Assembly (NCBI RefSeq): GCF_964355755.1
Contig: NC_092671.1
Span: 20,052,001 to 20,116,000, forward strand
Source of the DNA: Antedon mediterranea
Lineage: Eukaryota; Echinodermata; Crinoidea; Comatulida; Antedonidae
Direction: 5' to 3'
Length of the DNA stretch: 64,000 nt
Part shown: positions 1 to 13,800 of the stretch, in pieces
How the letters are laid out: each line of letters begins with the position of its first letter
Numbering within the stretch: the first letter of the stretch is position 1
Translations under genes and position numbers: made by a program
Notes under the pieces: generated by a model
The model's input: only the letters and a program-made list of their open reading frames with translations
The model's database searches: none
Told to the model about the DNA's origin: nothing

Positions 1-259
1 ATTTAATACAAGGAATGGCCTGGTTTAATGTTTTTAAAGTAATATATATACATTGTTTAAACAAAAAGTTGTAGAGAATGGGTCTTTAATGTTAGATTAG
101 CCAAGCCAATATCATCAATTCATTGTACATGTACGATGACAATATGTACGATGACAATATATATATTGTATTCATATTGAATTTTAAATTAGTTGTACTT
201 ATATTGCTTTAACTTCCTTCCTTCCTTTAACAATTCGTTATACATTTAGGCATACTTAC

Positions 260-3200
260 TTGATATTTAGTGCCTGAATCTGTGTATAGTTTATAGGGAT
301 ACATTTGTCTTTCAGCTTCTCCCATCGGTAGTTCATCAACCATATTTTTAATCTTACTATCAGGCACAAAACTATTATTTACGAACACCACAAACGCTAC
401 ACTTGTAATGACGTTTCTAGAACGAAACACAGTACAGATAAATACAGATGAATTGTATATTTATTTTACTATATAATTATAACTATGTATTCCTACATCC
501 CATCCATGTCGTCCACAAACTTAATAACACATTATAAGTTGTTTAAAGCAACAACAAATGTTGTAAATCCTACTCTTATGTTATCACGGTATTTTAACAA
601 ATAAACTTTAAAACATGCTATATATTACAACATTCAAAATGCTTACGATTGGTCATTTAAACTTGTTGAGATAACTATGCATTCCACCTTTGTAGCGCCA
701 TCTATATTGTTATTTTCACTAAGTAACGTCGCGAATTTTTCCTCCAGTTCGTTTGTGTTAATGGCAGATCCTTCTATGTCTATTTTATATCCATTTTTCT
801 GCGAATCTTAAATAAAGAACAGAAAATACGTATGTTTATAAAGTACGCTACCCTTTATGCCATATACGATGGTCATACAATATGGTCAAATCAAAAACTA
901 TTATAAATATTACTTATAAGGTATATGCATTCACATTGTACGAACTATTATAAATATTAAATATTCTAGTGATAGCGTTTATTGCGTCGCATTGTTGTAA
1001 CCTGTGGCACTTTGTAATTACTCTTGTCGCACAAACAACATAATTGGTTAAAATGAGAAAAATGTTTACCAATTTGGCAGTTTCCCCCTGTGAATATACC
1101 AGTGCATTCGCATTGGTATTGATTCACCAAATCAGCACACTTTCCTCCATTTAAACACGGATGACTAATACATTCATTCACGTTTATTTCACAAAATGTT
1201 CCATTGAACCCATTGACGCAAATACAGTAGTAACCGTTTAAAATATCGATACAGATACCATGATAGCAGGGGTTACTATCACATTCATTGATCTCGACAT
1301 CACATGTTAATCTATGGTAGCCGGACGCACATTCACACGTAAAGTAGTTTATATGGTCATGACAAGTTGCATTGTTCACACAAGGATTACTAAAACATTC
1401 ATCGATATCTATTTCACAGACGTCACCTGAATATCCCGAAGGGCACAAACACAAAAATCCATTTACACGATCATGACAAACACCGTCATTTTGACATGGG
1501 TTACTTAAACACTCGTTAATATTGTGTTCACATCTTGTGCCATTGTAGCCTGGTTGGCACAGGCAATTGAACGCTCCGTGACCATTTACGCACGTGGCAT
1601 TATTCTGACATGGATTACTAAGGCACTCATTGAGGTCAATTTCACAGTCTGTACCGTTAAATCCCTGTGAACAGTCACAATAATAATACGCTATCTGATC
1701 GTTGCACGTTCCTCCATGAATACATGGTGAACTAGAACATTCGTCTATTTCTACTTCACATAAGTCACCACGAAAACCAGTTCCTCCACAATAGCATTCG
1801 AAATGGTTGATCAAGTTCCGACACTGCCCATGGATACATGGTGAAGAGGTACATTCATCAATGTCATATTCACAATCACGTCCATAATAACCTGTGGTAC
1901 AGTTACAAATATATGAACCAATAAGGTCAGTACACTGGCTTCCGTGCTGACAGGGGTTACTATCACATTCATCTATCTCGATCTCACACAGTGTTCCTTG
2001 AAAACCAAGTGAACAAAAACATTCGAAATAGTTTATTCTGTCATGACAAATACCATTGTTATGACATGGACTACTTTCACACTCGTCGATATTAGTACCA
2101 CAATGGGGATCGGTGAATCCTGGAGAACAGTCACATTTGAAATGATTGATTCCATCTATACATGTTGCATTATTGACGCATGGATGACTGGTGCACTCAT
2201 TAACGTCGTTTTCACAGAAGATTCCGTCAAAACCACCGCTACAATCGCAGTTAAAGTAGTTCACAAAATCAAAGCACGATCCGTTATTTCTACAGGGCGA
2301 GCTTTCGCATTCATTTACATCAATTTCACAATGATTACCTTTATAACCACTTGGACATAAACAAACGTATTCATTTATGTGGTCCGTACAAGTACCCTTA
2401 TTAACACAAGGGCTAGATAAACACTCATTGATGTCTACCGCACAATATTTCCCTTTAAAGCCATCTGCACAAATACAAGAATAATCACCTATGCCATCTA
2501 CACACGTTGACTCGCTCGTACAGTTATTACTAATACATTCATCAATGTCAATATCACAGACTTCACCTGTATACCCTTTTGTACATGCACAGTTGTACAT
2601 TCCTATGAGGTCGATACAAGTAGAATCATGTTTACATGGATTACTATTGCATTCATTTATTTCGTTTTCACAAAATTGTCCATTAAACCCGTCTTTACAG
2701 GTACAATACACATGGTTAATTTTATCTGTACATGTTGAGTTGTTTGCACATGGATTACTTAGGCACTCGTCAATATTTTGGTCACACAGTTCTCCGTTAT
2801 AACCAGGCATACAGTTGCAACTGAAATCATTGATTCCATCCTCACAAAGACCTCGTTTGCAAGGAGAACTAGCACATTCATCAGTATTTGTTTCACAGTG
2901 AATCCCCTCATAACCTCGAAGACATGTGCAGTAATATCCAGCAATTTTGTCCAGACACGTTGCGTTGTTGTGACATGGAATGCTCGCACATTCGTCAATA
3001 TTGTCACCACATTTATCGCCATCAAAACCCTCAGTACATGTACAGGTATAACCGTTTAGTTTGTCGTTACAAGCTCCTCCATTCAAACATGGTTTTACTT
3101 CTTTGGTGCATTCATTTATTTCAGTTTGACAGAATTGACCTGATAAAATAAATTGCATTACATTATGCTACAATAATTATTCACAAAGAAAACTGTAGGT

Positions 3201-6200
3201 ATTATAACTTTCAACCTTAAAATTGATAATAATTTGTTTATAGTATTAATATCAACACAATGTCATACCTTCATAACCGGGTGCACATGTGCAATAGAAA
3301 TGACCAATTTGATCAGTACAAGAACCATTGTTTTGACACGGTGAACTTTCACATTCGTCAATATCGGTTTCACAATTTGTACCTATATTCAGTAATAAAC
3401 AAAAATGAATATATGTTTACTACATAAGCTGATTTATTTTTTATTTTAAAAAAATATGTTGGTGCTTTCATCTGTCCCATGCTTTAAATAAATAAATTTA
3501 AAAACGCTTTACCTTCATATCCCTTTAAACATTTGCATATGTAGCTGTTTTCCTTGTCTTCACATGTTGCTTCATTTTTGCATGGGTCACTGCCGCATTC
3601 GTTGCTTTCTTTTTCACAATTCTTACCTAAAGCAAAAATAGTTTATTAAAGTACGTTATTAAAAGCCAAGAATCAAATATTTGGTGGTACTGTAGATGTA
3701 AAAAAATGGATTTCTCTCAAATTTTTACCATGGATAGGCACTTCAATAAAAAGCATATCAACAACATTCATTTTAATTTTTAGCCTTCATTGCCATGTCA
3801 ACGATCAATTTTCCAAATGTTGATAGGTTTCCTATAGTGAAAAAGCATAACTTGTATACTTATTTTAAACCAAAGAAAACTTACATTATACAGTTTTTGT
3901 TTATAGCAGTGTAGACAAAAGTATTGAGAGTTCATTTAATGCAGAAAAAAAATTACAAAATGTAGTTTGGTTGATACCACTATTTTAAAAAGGGGTGCTT
4001 ATTTTTTTTAAAGTATATACCTCAAGGACAGGTGTTCACTTTACTAGTAATGTTTTATCGAAATTGACAATAGTTCATAACAATTCTCAACAAATCTCAT
4101 TTTTTACCTTAGCAACGATTTCTATGTGTAACTAAGAAAACTAATTTTATAAATAACAACATTATGGCGATTTTATGAATACAAACAATTGATTGCATTT
4201 GCACTTCTACTTTTTCTCAAGTTTACTTCTACTGCATTCTAATAATCACAGATAAGTGAAGACAAATATGACCATGTAAAAGGGTCATTTTATGTAAAAT
4301 GAGGTAGTAACTGTTTCTAAGCGTAACTAAGGAAAATATTTTTAGACTAAGGGGTTTTCATAAATACAAATAATTTATAACATGGTTTTACATTTCTACT
4401 TTTTCCCAAATTTACTTTACTGAATCCTAATAATCACAGTTATCTTAAACCTGTTTCTGTACATGGGTAACTAAGGATAATTTTTATAATAAAATATGAG
4501 ACTTTCAGGAAAAAAAATAATTGAATAAATTTTACATTTGAGGTAAAATTGAGGTTAACCTTTTTCCTATAGTGAACCGTAGCAACTGTTTCTATGCGTA
4601 TTAAGTACAAGTAAATTTTTGTTAAATATTTAATTACGGGGTTTCATGACTACAAAACATAGTTTACACTTCTAACTTTTCTCAATCTCAATATGTGAAT
4701 AGGTAATTTGGAGTCAAATTATGTCAACATTTATTATTTATGTTATTTTAGAACCTGTTTCTATGCGTAACTAAAGATAATTTTTCTTTTAATAAATAAT
4801 ATAGGGAGAAATAATATAATTATTATTATTACTTGTATAGCGCACATTTATACAACATTTAATTATAATCAGCGGCGCTTCACATCAATTATTATCGTAA
4901 CATTGTTTGAAATATAGTGCTTTTAAATGTTTTTTAAACTGATTATAGTCCTCTAATATTTGTATAAAATAGTATGAAAAATCTACATAATATCTAAATT
5001 TTACTTGTAATGACAATCAAATAATCAAAATCTGGGGTTTTCATAAATACAATTATTAATCAATTATAACACTACTGAATTGAACAATCACAGTGAAAAC
5101 AATTGGTAATTTGAGGTCAAGTAAAGTTGAAATACAACTTTTCTAGAAACAAAGTCAGCGTAGAAGTGTTAATTGTTTTTTTTTAGATTTAAAGGGGTAA
5201 TATTATTACAGTATAAACTATAAACCAATATTTATTATAAAATGCGATATTTTACGTGCTGACCTTAAATTAAATTAAACTTTTTAATTTAAAGAGTAAA
5301 AATGCATTTCACGTCAGGGCTTCAATTTTTGTTATGTAGCATTATAACATACCTGAGTATATCATTGACATTTGATTGGCTAAATTTAAGGGAGGGGGAA
5401 GTGGTGGAGACAGGATTTTAAAATAGTTAGGAGGTGGGTGGATGAGAGGGTCTAAAAAATAAAGACCCGAACTTAACTTTATGTACTATCTTTTGCATTG
5501 CAATTTTGAAACTTGTGTTTTATGAGGGGGTATTGAGAGGGTGTTGGTGGAGCTTGAATTCGTCTATTTGTTGGGAGGACGATGGTAGCGGCAGTGTGGT
5601 AGTTTTGTGAAGAAAGAAGGGTGGTGCTTGGTTGCATGAATTTGACACTCTAAAGTGCGGGACGATCGACACAAGTAGAGTAGTAGTAGTTAGTTTGTTA
5701 TCTTTTTGTAGTTGTGTGTGATCTGCTTAGGTAAGCAAATAGAAGAAGTAAAAAATGAAAGAGGAGCTTCAAAATAAGAGAGGAGTAATCTATTGCAAAT
5801 ATTAAAATTCACAACGATCTGGTATAATTTAATACAATTTTCAGAGGATATAACGTTGAAAATGACACTAAAACTGGGAATTACAGAATCTATAATTACA
5901 AATATTGTATAAAACATTAATAATTGTTCTGACCAATGGGTTTGTAATCAGATAATCAAAGAAAATATATAATAATTTTGCTAATATACCGTACCATGTT
6001 TTGGTTTTTTTTTTACCTCAGTATTGAAACTACCTATTTGTACAGTAATAAATTAGCTTAAAATACACTCTGGGCGTCATGATTAAGTTAAAAATACCCC
6101 CTTTTAAAATATGAATTCAAAAATATAAAAAAGTATGAAATAGGTATAATGCATTGTTATTAAGCATACACTAATTATTTGTTATAATTAAATGAACACA

Positions 6201-7652
6201 AAGTCACTCGACTCAGTCAGTTGAAAAGTATCTTGTTTGACGTTACATAGTAATGAAATTCAATATAAGTTAATTGTGTTCTTACCATAGTAACCCAAAC
6301 TGCATCTACATTCATACCATCCTATATGGTCTATACACATTCCATTCGTATAGCACTCAGTATTCGCATTCTTGCATTCGATTATTTCAGTACTACAGTT
6401 AGGTCCTTCATAACCAGTAACACATTCTTCTTCACCTGTCTCAATGTTGCAGACAAAATTTTCTGGAGGAACACAACGCTTTGAACATGTTGGTCCGTAA
6501 AAATCATCGTCACAGTATACTGCCACATCAATGGTTGTACTACTTTTAGGTTTCCTGTGAATATGAATAATGATCAAAAGTAAACACAAAATATATAAAG
6601 TATTATTTATTTTGATTAATGATTATTCGCACATTTTTGTTGATATAAGATATAAAATATAATTAATTCTGAGTAAATCGTCGTACTTACTGAAGTGGAC
6701 CTTCCCTTATTACGTAACGGGAAGTTTGTAAATCTGACTTATTTGGTTGCAAATTAAGATCATCTAGATGATAAAAAACATTTGCTACCAAGTCATCGGG
6801 ATTCCTTCTGTCCTCATCCCATATTGTAAGGTTAAGCCAAATGCTTCCCTGGTTAGGAATGAAAGAAAATAGTTTAATTTAGTTTATTAGTTTAATATCT
6901 ATATATAAATTTACGTAAGGGCAAAATTCGGTAAATCGCGCGTTACCTTTAGAATGTTTACTAGATGGTATATAAAGTTGGTTTGTACTTTCGGTACACA
7001 TTTTAAGCACCTGATGGGTAATCTGTTATTAACAATTAAAACGAATTTAGGTTCAACGATTTGCCATATCTTGATTGACGACATATCAATAAATAACAAA
7101 CTAATTGTTAAAATGTTTTAGTTTTGTTGTAGCTAGCTTTAATAAATAAAAACTGGAATGGTTTTGATCAACGCGTTTTTAAACCCAAAAACTTACATGC
7201 CATTGCTGTAATTTGAATACCAATGGATTTTCAAATATTATTTCTCCAGATTCATTTTTTAACTGATTGGGAAAACTGAATTTATTCTTATTAAAATAAA
7301 TGACAGGAGTGCTTATACAAGGAGGGTCTGTCTGTTCCTGCTTCCATCTGAAAAAAATAATAAAATAGTCGTTGTAAGCTTAGTGTCATAATTTTACACT
7401 GGACAGTTAATTTGATTATACTAAATCGTACCACATTTCTTATCAACAAACCTAATAAACCTATATATAAACAATAACTGTATGAATGCGAATCAATGTG
7501 GGACACACTCAACAAAGAGAACAAGAATATCAATGTTGTTTTATTTAACTTAATTTTTACTTTATTCAATTCCCAACCAACAGAGATAAAACAAAACAAG
7601 AACACAATAAACATTAAATAATAAAATAAATAAATAAATAATGAAATGATAA

Positions 7653-7685
<33 letters not shown>

Positions 7686-10600
7686 GGTTGTTGTTTAAAC
7701 AAATTAAATATAGTATTGGAAAAAAACGATTATAGTTAAGATTATATATGTATTTAATTTGTTACCAAAATTACTAATGTATTACAATTGAGAAAAATGT
7801 TGCTTTTAAGTCCGGATAAGGATAATGTCATTGTCGTATGAATATTGTTTTTCAAGTATAATATATTTTTTTAGTCCCTAAGTTTCAACTAATTATGTAA
7901 AAATGTTTAAATATCGTTAATTGTTTGTTACTAGAGGGTGAGCTCGCTTCGCTCGCTCTCCCTCTAGGAAGTGTAGACGATGGTTCTCGGAATGATAATG
8001 TTCTCCTTGTACGTTTTCTGTCGGTTACCATTATGGAAAATGCTTGACATTCGTAAAACTAAACTACTCTGTTTCACAGTGTCTTAGATGATTAATAACA
8101 TGTTAAAGTATAGTGTTTATTGTTTGGTAGGGCCCTTATAGGGCGGAGGTGGGGAGGCGGAGTTCATTTGAGGGAGGTGCTTATTCGAGGGATATATGTT
8201 TAGTTTGTTTAGTGTTACTAATAATGGTAACATTTATAATCAAATGAAATCCTCTAGTAGATATGAAAAGTGGTAAAAAAGAATAACAAATGCTTGGTAA
8301 ATTGTAGATAAAATAATATGGTAACATTTTTAATAAAATGAAATCCTCTAATAGATATGAAAAGTGGAAAAAAGAATAACAAATGCTTGGTAAACTGTAG
8401 ATAACAGTGCGATGAATTCTACTACAAATAGTATAATTGTGGAGGGACGTTTATTAGATAGTTGGGTTGGGGGCGAGGGCGATAATTATTCAAAGTGATG
8501 TTTTATTGGAGAGGCGTTTATTCAAATAAATACCATCCTAATAATTATTAATATTATTTAATTTAAACATCTTTTGAAACTAACTGCCGTTACAGAGTGG
8601 GCCCAAGAAAGGAGACATTACGGCTTAGAACATGGGCAGACATCTCGGTCCTAACGGGACACAGATAGCCTACAGTTATTCCTGCCAGCTTACTCAATAA
8701 AACTCAGCTATCGGGATTTCACTCGATTTTAAACAAAATGTCTTATCATCAAATCTCCCTATGTAATTTTATAATACTATTCCCCACAATATATTTGGAT
8801 TCTTTATGGCGCATATTTAATTTGATCTTTATTAATTTACAGTATAATTTTTTATTTTTTTAACTACTGTACCTTCACACGCGCGGTCCGTTCCTAAAAT
8901 AAAAAAAAAAACCTTAAATGGCTATGACTAATGGCCAGTCCTACTATCTGTTTTTTTCTTCCGTCTTCCAAAGGGACACTGTATTGATTGATGGAAAGTG
9001 CCTGTTTCCAGTCACCTTTAGGGTCAAATCTATTATTTTGAACTGCTCCCTTGTGTATAAAAGAGAGAAAATAGTTGAAACCAGGTTGTTGCAAGGTGAA
9101 CTCATCGTAAACTCGGAAATTACTTTGACCGCGAAGAATTGAAATTGAGTTAAAAATCTACTGTTGAAATCATAAATTTTGTTAAAAAACTCTTTATAAT
9201 ATCTTCCTAAGATAGAAATCTGGAACAATATCGTCGAACTGAAAACTAATGTTAACAAATCTACTTTTCGCGGTACATCTGAGATAGATAAGATAGGTAT
9301 CCAAGGCGGAGATTTCTACCGAAGTTTTTCCATTGTGCTCGCCTATGTCAGAATTAACCATAATTTATATATAGATTGTTTGGAAATATATATTTAATTT
9401 AGATGATAATAAGCTTAGAATGGTTAAATTAGCTATGGATAACACATTTTTTGTAAATTATTTTTTATTTTACTGTTTTAACAGCATTGACATTTTCGTA
9501 TCATACATACCTATTTCCATTATGAAGACAAATTGAAAATTTGTTATCACAAGCAGATTTATCTTCGCATCGAGGACCGTGTTTAAGTCGCCCTGTGCTA
9601 TCATACAAAATCAATCCAACCTGAATACTTGCTGTCGCATTTACTTTCTGGAATTATGAAATATATCACTTGGAATATTGGTATTACGATTTTATTTTAA
9701 AGTAACATTCATATAAATGGATATAATTACAAAGAGTGCAATGATGTAGTGCATAGATAACATTTAATATAGCCTGAACTTGAATAATATTTAAGATAGA
9801 CAGACTTAAAGTGAGTATGACAGGTGTTCTTTTAACAAGATCATAATAGTAAACCTCAAAATTAACATAGCATAATTTGTGTCCTTGATAACAATACGTA
9901 TATTTCCTTGAAGCAGTATTTCTATAGCATTGTACTACCACATCCGTAGATCCTTCCTAGTAGATTATAGCCAACAGAAAGTGTTACTGTTAATGTTTTC
10001 ACTTTTCTGGTTTTAAATATTACGTTTTGATTACTATTTAAAGAGAAATTCGATGTCAGAATGATCTTTTTTCTCCCCGAGAGTTGGGATGGGTTTTCTG
10101 CCCTTTTGTCAATTTGTGTGTATTTTCAAAAACCTACCAATATTTGTTTGATTCTTCAAATTTTCAATGATTGTTCTATGCCAAAAAATAAACTCATTTT
10201 AATGTGGTCTTTTGTATTTATTTGTACATATATCAATATATATATAACACCTAAATAAATTCCTGTCAATTGATTGGACGAATGTGGGTCACACGGTGTG
10301 CAATAGTATACAAATAATGAATGTTTATGAGTGTAATGGTACAAATAATGGAATGAGGTGAATGAAAAAATGTTATATATCAAAAAGGCGACAGCCGAGT
10401 TGATATTTAACCTTCCATCATTTACCAAATGTGAAAAACATAAACATTCATTATTTGTTTTATATAACATCTAAATAGATTCCTGTCATTTGAATCAAAT
10501 TAAAGGTAGGCCTAGCCAATTCCTATATTTGATTCACATAATAATTACATTAGATATTATTATTTATTATTGATTTAATAAATGCACAACTGTTAGTGTT

Positions 10601-11628
10601 AATTATGTCAACAAACGACCAACAAGCCTAGGCCTAATTTTTACAGGCCTAGGACTACTACTAGGCCTCGCTAGGCCTAGGCTGAAAGACAGCACTATCA
10701 AACTTCGACAGGGAACTGAAACTTATCTAGGCTAATTATAAGCTTCCCACAAGGAGCAGGGGAGGTTAGGACCTGTACATGAAATTAATTTACTAGTAAA
10801 AAGTGGGTATAAAAAAACTGTTTAGATTAAACAAATGATTACTTTAGTCCTACATTTTTAAATTCGTATTTACTTGGCACCACGGATAATTTACTTGTTT
10901 CTTAATTTGGTAGGATGTTTGTATAAAGATAAAAATATAGATAATTTCTTGTTTATTTTTCCCATTTTAAAAAGAAGATTTAAAAGAATAAAATTGGTCT
11001 ACGGAAAATCAATTATTCTAGTTTGTAAATGACTTGCAATATAATAATAACAATGATATTTGTATCATTATTTCAGTGTATATTTATTCATGTAAATCCA
11101 CTTTAAAATAGGTGCGCCTTATTTAAATCCAAAATCTATCACTTTCAATGCTAATGTGATTGCTAACTAGAAATGAATGGAGCTGTTTCAAGTAAAAAAT
11201 AAAGATAATATAATTATAATAATGGTGGTGATCTCAAATAAACTCGCATGATTGAAGATCCACTAGTGGTATATTATTAACATACACCGTGGTTATTCTA
11301 AATGAAGTTTTAGTTCAAACTAACCAAACATATATTAAAATGTTATATCTCAATAATGTCTTTGTTGGCCTAGAAACCTGTTATTGGTTATTTATAATAC
11401 TATACGGGTAAATCATAATTGTGCATACTTTAATTCCATTTCTGATCTGGTTGATTATAAACATGACAATAGAATGTAGGCCTAATCATTGTTTAGCAGT
11501 AAAATACATTCTGTACCACCTTCAACGATATCAGATAATAATTTAACAATTTATATACAATTACTTACCAGGATAACTTTGAATGAAAGACAGACACATA
11601 ATAATAACAGTGAGACAAAATTCTTCAT
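260..11628 (-). CDS. Notch-ligand-like DSL/EGF membrane protein, gene A (3' end beyond window)
   Basis: Spliced model read by eye on the minus strand. Coding exons: 11569-11628, 9511-9647, 7197-7347, 6691-6848, 6286-6554, 3513-3626, 3269-3382, 1070-3139, 647-806 and 260-416. All have GT-AG borders and compatible phases, giving 1130 residues so far. The start ATG has A at -3 and begins a hydrophobic signal peptide ([20 protein letters not shown]). Residues about 21-168 are MNNL-like with paired Cys. A six-Cys DSL domain lies at about 181-222, followed by 21 EGF repeats to about 1024, mostly of the calcium-binding I/V-D/N-E-C type. Residues 1025-1130 form a juxtamembrane domain shared with gene B. 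The last intron donor is at 259-258, so the transmembrane and cytoplasmic exons lie beyond position 1. DSL plus MNNL defines the Delta/Serrate/Jagged family, which acts on Notch at the cell surface; a ligand role here is inference. Canonical Delta or Jagged proteins have fewer EGFs. A divergent ligand or decoy is possible. Confidence 0.88.
1070..3139 (-). other. Single 2070-bp exon encoding 18 EGF repeats (gene A)
   Basis: One uninterrupted exon, phase 1 at both ends, encodes 18 consecutive six-Cys EGF modules of about 38 residues. The start is set by an acceptor at 3142-3140 and the end by a GTAAAC donor at 1069. Most modules begin I/V/L-D/N-E-C, the calcium-binding form, and carry the C-x-S-x-P-C O-glucose consensus. 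Roughly half also carry Ser/Thr before the third Cys, the O-fucose consensus. Modules are diverged from each other, so this array is old compared with that of gene B. The three preceding EGFs are split among the DSL exon and two separate 114-bp phase-1 exons. Confidence 0.9.
3627..6285 (-). repeat. Gene A intron with diverged tandem repeats and a SINE-like tail
   Basis: No exon is visible here. At about 4090-5110 a unit of roughly 150-190 bp recurs about six times in diverged form. Each carries 'ctgtttctatgcgtaactaa', then 'gggttttcataaatacaaa', then 'cttctactttttctcaa' or variants. At about 4815-4890 an ATT-rich tract with 'agcgcacatttatacaacatt' looks like the reverse-oriented tail of a tRNA-derived SINE. 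Confidence 0.6.
6898..7080 (+). mobile_element. Helitron 5'-end fragment in gene A intron
   Basis: Begins A|TCTATATATAAATTTACGTA followed by AGGGCAAAATTCGGTAAATC. The same terminus occurs, inverted, in the complete element at 31026-32223, and part of the adjacent sequence recurs at 55285-55435. Homology fades around 7080 and no 3' hairpin follows, so it is truncated. Confidence 0.6.
7931..9375 (-). mobile_element. Non-autonomous Helitron-like element in gene A intron
   Basis: On the minus strand it starts A|TCTATATATAAATTATGG at 9375 and ends with a long hairpin followed by CTAG|T at 7931. The hairpin arms are CTAGAGGG and CCCTCTAG around GAGCGAGC/GCGAGCTC. 5'-TC, a 3' hairpin plus CTAG and A|T insertion are Helitron hallmarks. 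It contains a 94-bp tandem duplication (about 8221-8314 and 8317-8406) and no transposase ORF. Confidence 0.6.
9648..11568 (-). other. First intron of gene A, no gene seen
   Basis: AT-rich intron between the signal-peptide exon and the first MNNL exon. It holds a 35-bp direct repeat (about 10245 and 10465), a cluster of AGGCCT palindromes near 10625-10685 and no recognisable coding sequence. Confidence 0.6.
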
Positions 11629-11737
11629 GGTTTTAACAGGTATTAATTAAAGGGTGTGAAGTTTACCGGATCGTATTTTCAACTACCTTAAACCATAGTT
11701 TTATTGACCTCTTATTGAGTTCATTTGTGAAAAACCA

Positions 11738-12768
11738 AGTTAAAGGATTTCCTAAATACTTCCGCTTCGGAAAAGAAATCAAACACCTTTTCATACAAGC
11801 AAACGTTGCGGAATGCTATAGGTATATAGTTTGTTACTAATATTAAATCATTAACCTTTAAGTATTTATTGGTCGTGATTGATTCTAATAAATATATCAT
11901 TATACATTATTCTGAACGTATAAATTAATACTTATTTTAACAACAACAACAAACTATCGCTTTCCAATATACACTCCCTAGCTTTTGGTCGGACATTAGT
12001 AACTTAATTCACTTAATGAACCAAATTGAGGTATTTTTGAACTATTGATTCTGGATTCCATAGTTCAGAATCTATGTAACTATGTAAAAACAACCAATTG
12101 TACAAACAAACGTCCGCCGATGGATTTTTAAAAGTAAAATTTAAAAAAAAAACGTCTTCACCAAGTTAAACGATTTCCTAAATACTTCCGCTTCGGAAAA
12201 GAAATCAATACACCTTTTCATACCAGCAAACTCTGCAGAATTCTATAGACCAAAAAATGTATATATTTTGTTACTAATATTAAATCATTAACATTTAAAG
12301 ATGTATTGTCGCCCTGAAAAATTAATTTTTTAAAAATGTTTTATGTTGAATATGCCATTTTAATGTCACCAAATTAGTTATCCACTTTGACTAAAAATTG
12401 GATCGAAAAAAAAAGTATTTACCTAAAAAATGTAATTTAAGGGAAAATATAGTCAAGTTGGCTGCCAGCCAATGGGTTTTTGGTTGAAATTAACCATTTT
12501 TTTTGTATTGAAAACATTCATATTTTCCAGTTTTTTCCTACAGAAAAATTATTAATATTAATTAATAATTAACTTTATAAAAGCTGCAAAATAATCTATT
12601 TAAAGTCTGATTTCATTAATCTTTATTTTTCATGTTTTTGGGGGACAATACATCTTGTATAGTATTTCTTGGTCATGATTGATTCTATCGGAGGTTTTGT
12701 TGATAAAACATATCATTATACATTTTTCTGAACGTATAAATTAATACTTATTTTAAATTAAAGTTTAT
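11738..12768. repeat. Duplicated ~200-bp segment upstream of gene A, second copy split by a MITE
   Basis: The segment 11738-11940, starting near 'cctaaatacttccgcttcgg', recurs at about 12165-12297 and resumes at 12657-12768. The interruption is the MITE at 12298-12656. The first copy therefore shows the pre-insertion state. Confidence 0.75.
12298..12656. mobile_element. MITE with AAGATGTATTGTC termini
   Basis: A 359-bp element with terminal inverted repeats AAGATGTATTGTCGCCC / GGGGGACAATACATCTT. Related sequence occurs at about 34235-34460 and a start-like copy at 35427. It lacks coding sequence. Confidence 0.7.
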
Positions 12769-13288
12769 GATTCATTCATTTGGTATAAAAAATGCACAAT
12801 AATAATAACAGTTTCACGAAAAAGCTTTAAAGAAGAAAATAGAGTTTGAATCTTGCTTCATCTGGCATGGTTCGGAATTAACTGTTAAGGATAAGTAAAA
12901 ATATAAAAAAAGTATGGATAAAAGATTTTAATCAGAAATTCAAATGTAGATGATATAATAATTAGTTTAATACTTTTTAGGTTTGTAAATAGTAATTTTT
13001 CTTAACGTGAACCGTCCGAATCGGCAAGAATTCTTTCTCGACCTGATTTCAAGAGTTCCCTCCACGTTTATCGCCTGATCGGCAATGTCTCTACAACATC
13101 ATATAACAAAACAGTTTTATTACAAAATACGAGGAGGTTTATTACAAAATAATACTATTTTAAACACGAGTTTGTAGAAACCTAACAATTTTACCAGATA
13201 TTCGGCATCTCCCGCTCACATTATTATTTGCCTTATTTGCAATAAGGCAGAAATCATGAATAATTCATTAGAATAATTATGAATTAAT

Positions 13289-13700
13289 ATGGAACATTAT
13301 AGAGGCGCTATTACGCATGGATCATTACTAAGCGTCCCGAAAAAAAGACTGAGAGTAACAGAAAGGGCAATGGAAAGAGTACTAATAGGTGTCACAAAGA
13401 AAGATAAATTGTCAAATACAAATAAGATTAAAATTAGGAGTTCAGGACATAATAATCAGCATAAAATCAAAGAAATGGAGGTGGGCAGGACATCTGGCCA
13501 GGAGATATGACAACTGATGGACAGTCAGACTGACAAATTGGATTCCTAAAACAGAGGCAGAGGGAGACAAAAGATGATATGGACTAACAACACATGGTGG
13601 CATTGCATGACAAAGAGTAGCTAGAGACAGAATTGAATGGTCAAAAGGTTAATAGGCATTCGTCGTCCTGCAGTGGAAAGAAATAGGTTACAGAAGAAGA
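13289..13700 (+). pseudogene. RTE-type LINE reverse-transcriptase C-terminal fragment
   Basis: The frame from 13289 reads R-V-T-E-R-A-M-E-R-V-L-I-G-V-T, followed by an I-K-I-R-S-S-G segment. After frame breaks come W-A-G-H-L-A-R-like and R-D-R-I-E-W residues. This order is characteristic of the C-terminal tail of RTE-like endonuclease/reverse transcriptases. It is truncated at the 5' side and frameshifted near 13480. Confidence 0.65.
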
Positions 13701-13734
13701 AGATATAAGAGATTAAACAGCGGTTGCCAACGGA

Positions 13735-13800
13735 AATGTTTGGTCTAGTGGTAAAGGTTCTAACCTATTACACTGGAGCCCTTGCTTCGAGAACATTTTT
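13735..13800 (+). repeat. tRNA-like SINE head fragment
   Basis: 'tggtctagtggtaaagg' resembles an A-box region, and a degenerate B-box-like 'gcttcgagaac' lies 45 bp on. A poly-T tract follows. It does not fold as an intact tRNA, so a tRNA-derived repeat is likelier than a gene. Confidence 0.4.

Noticed and set aside
2043-3151. Plus-strand frames of 87-105 residues
   Set aside because: Antisense shadows of the gene A EGF exon.
4090-5110. CRISPR-like or satellite array
   Set aside because: Spacing and copies are too diverged and this is animal DNA. Kept only as an old tandem repeat.
13735-13800. Possible tRNA gene
   Set aside because: Only A-box-like and weak B-box-like motifs; acceptor and anticodon stems do not pair. 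Treated as a SINE head.
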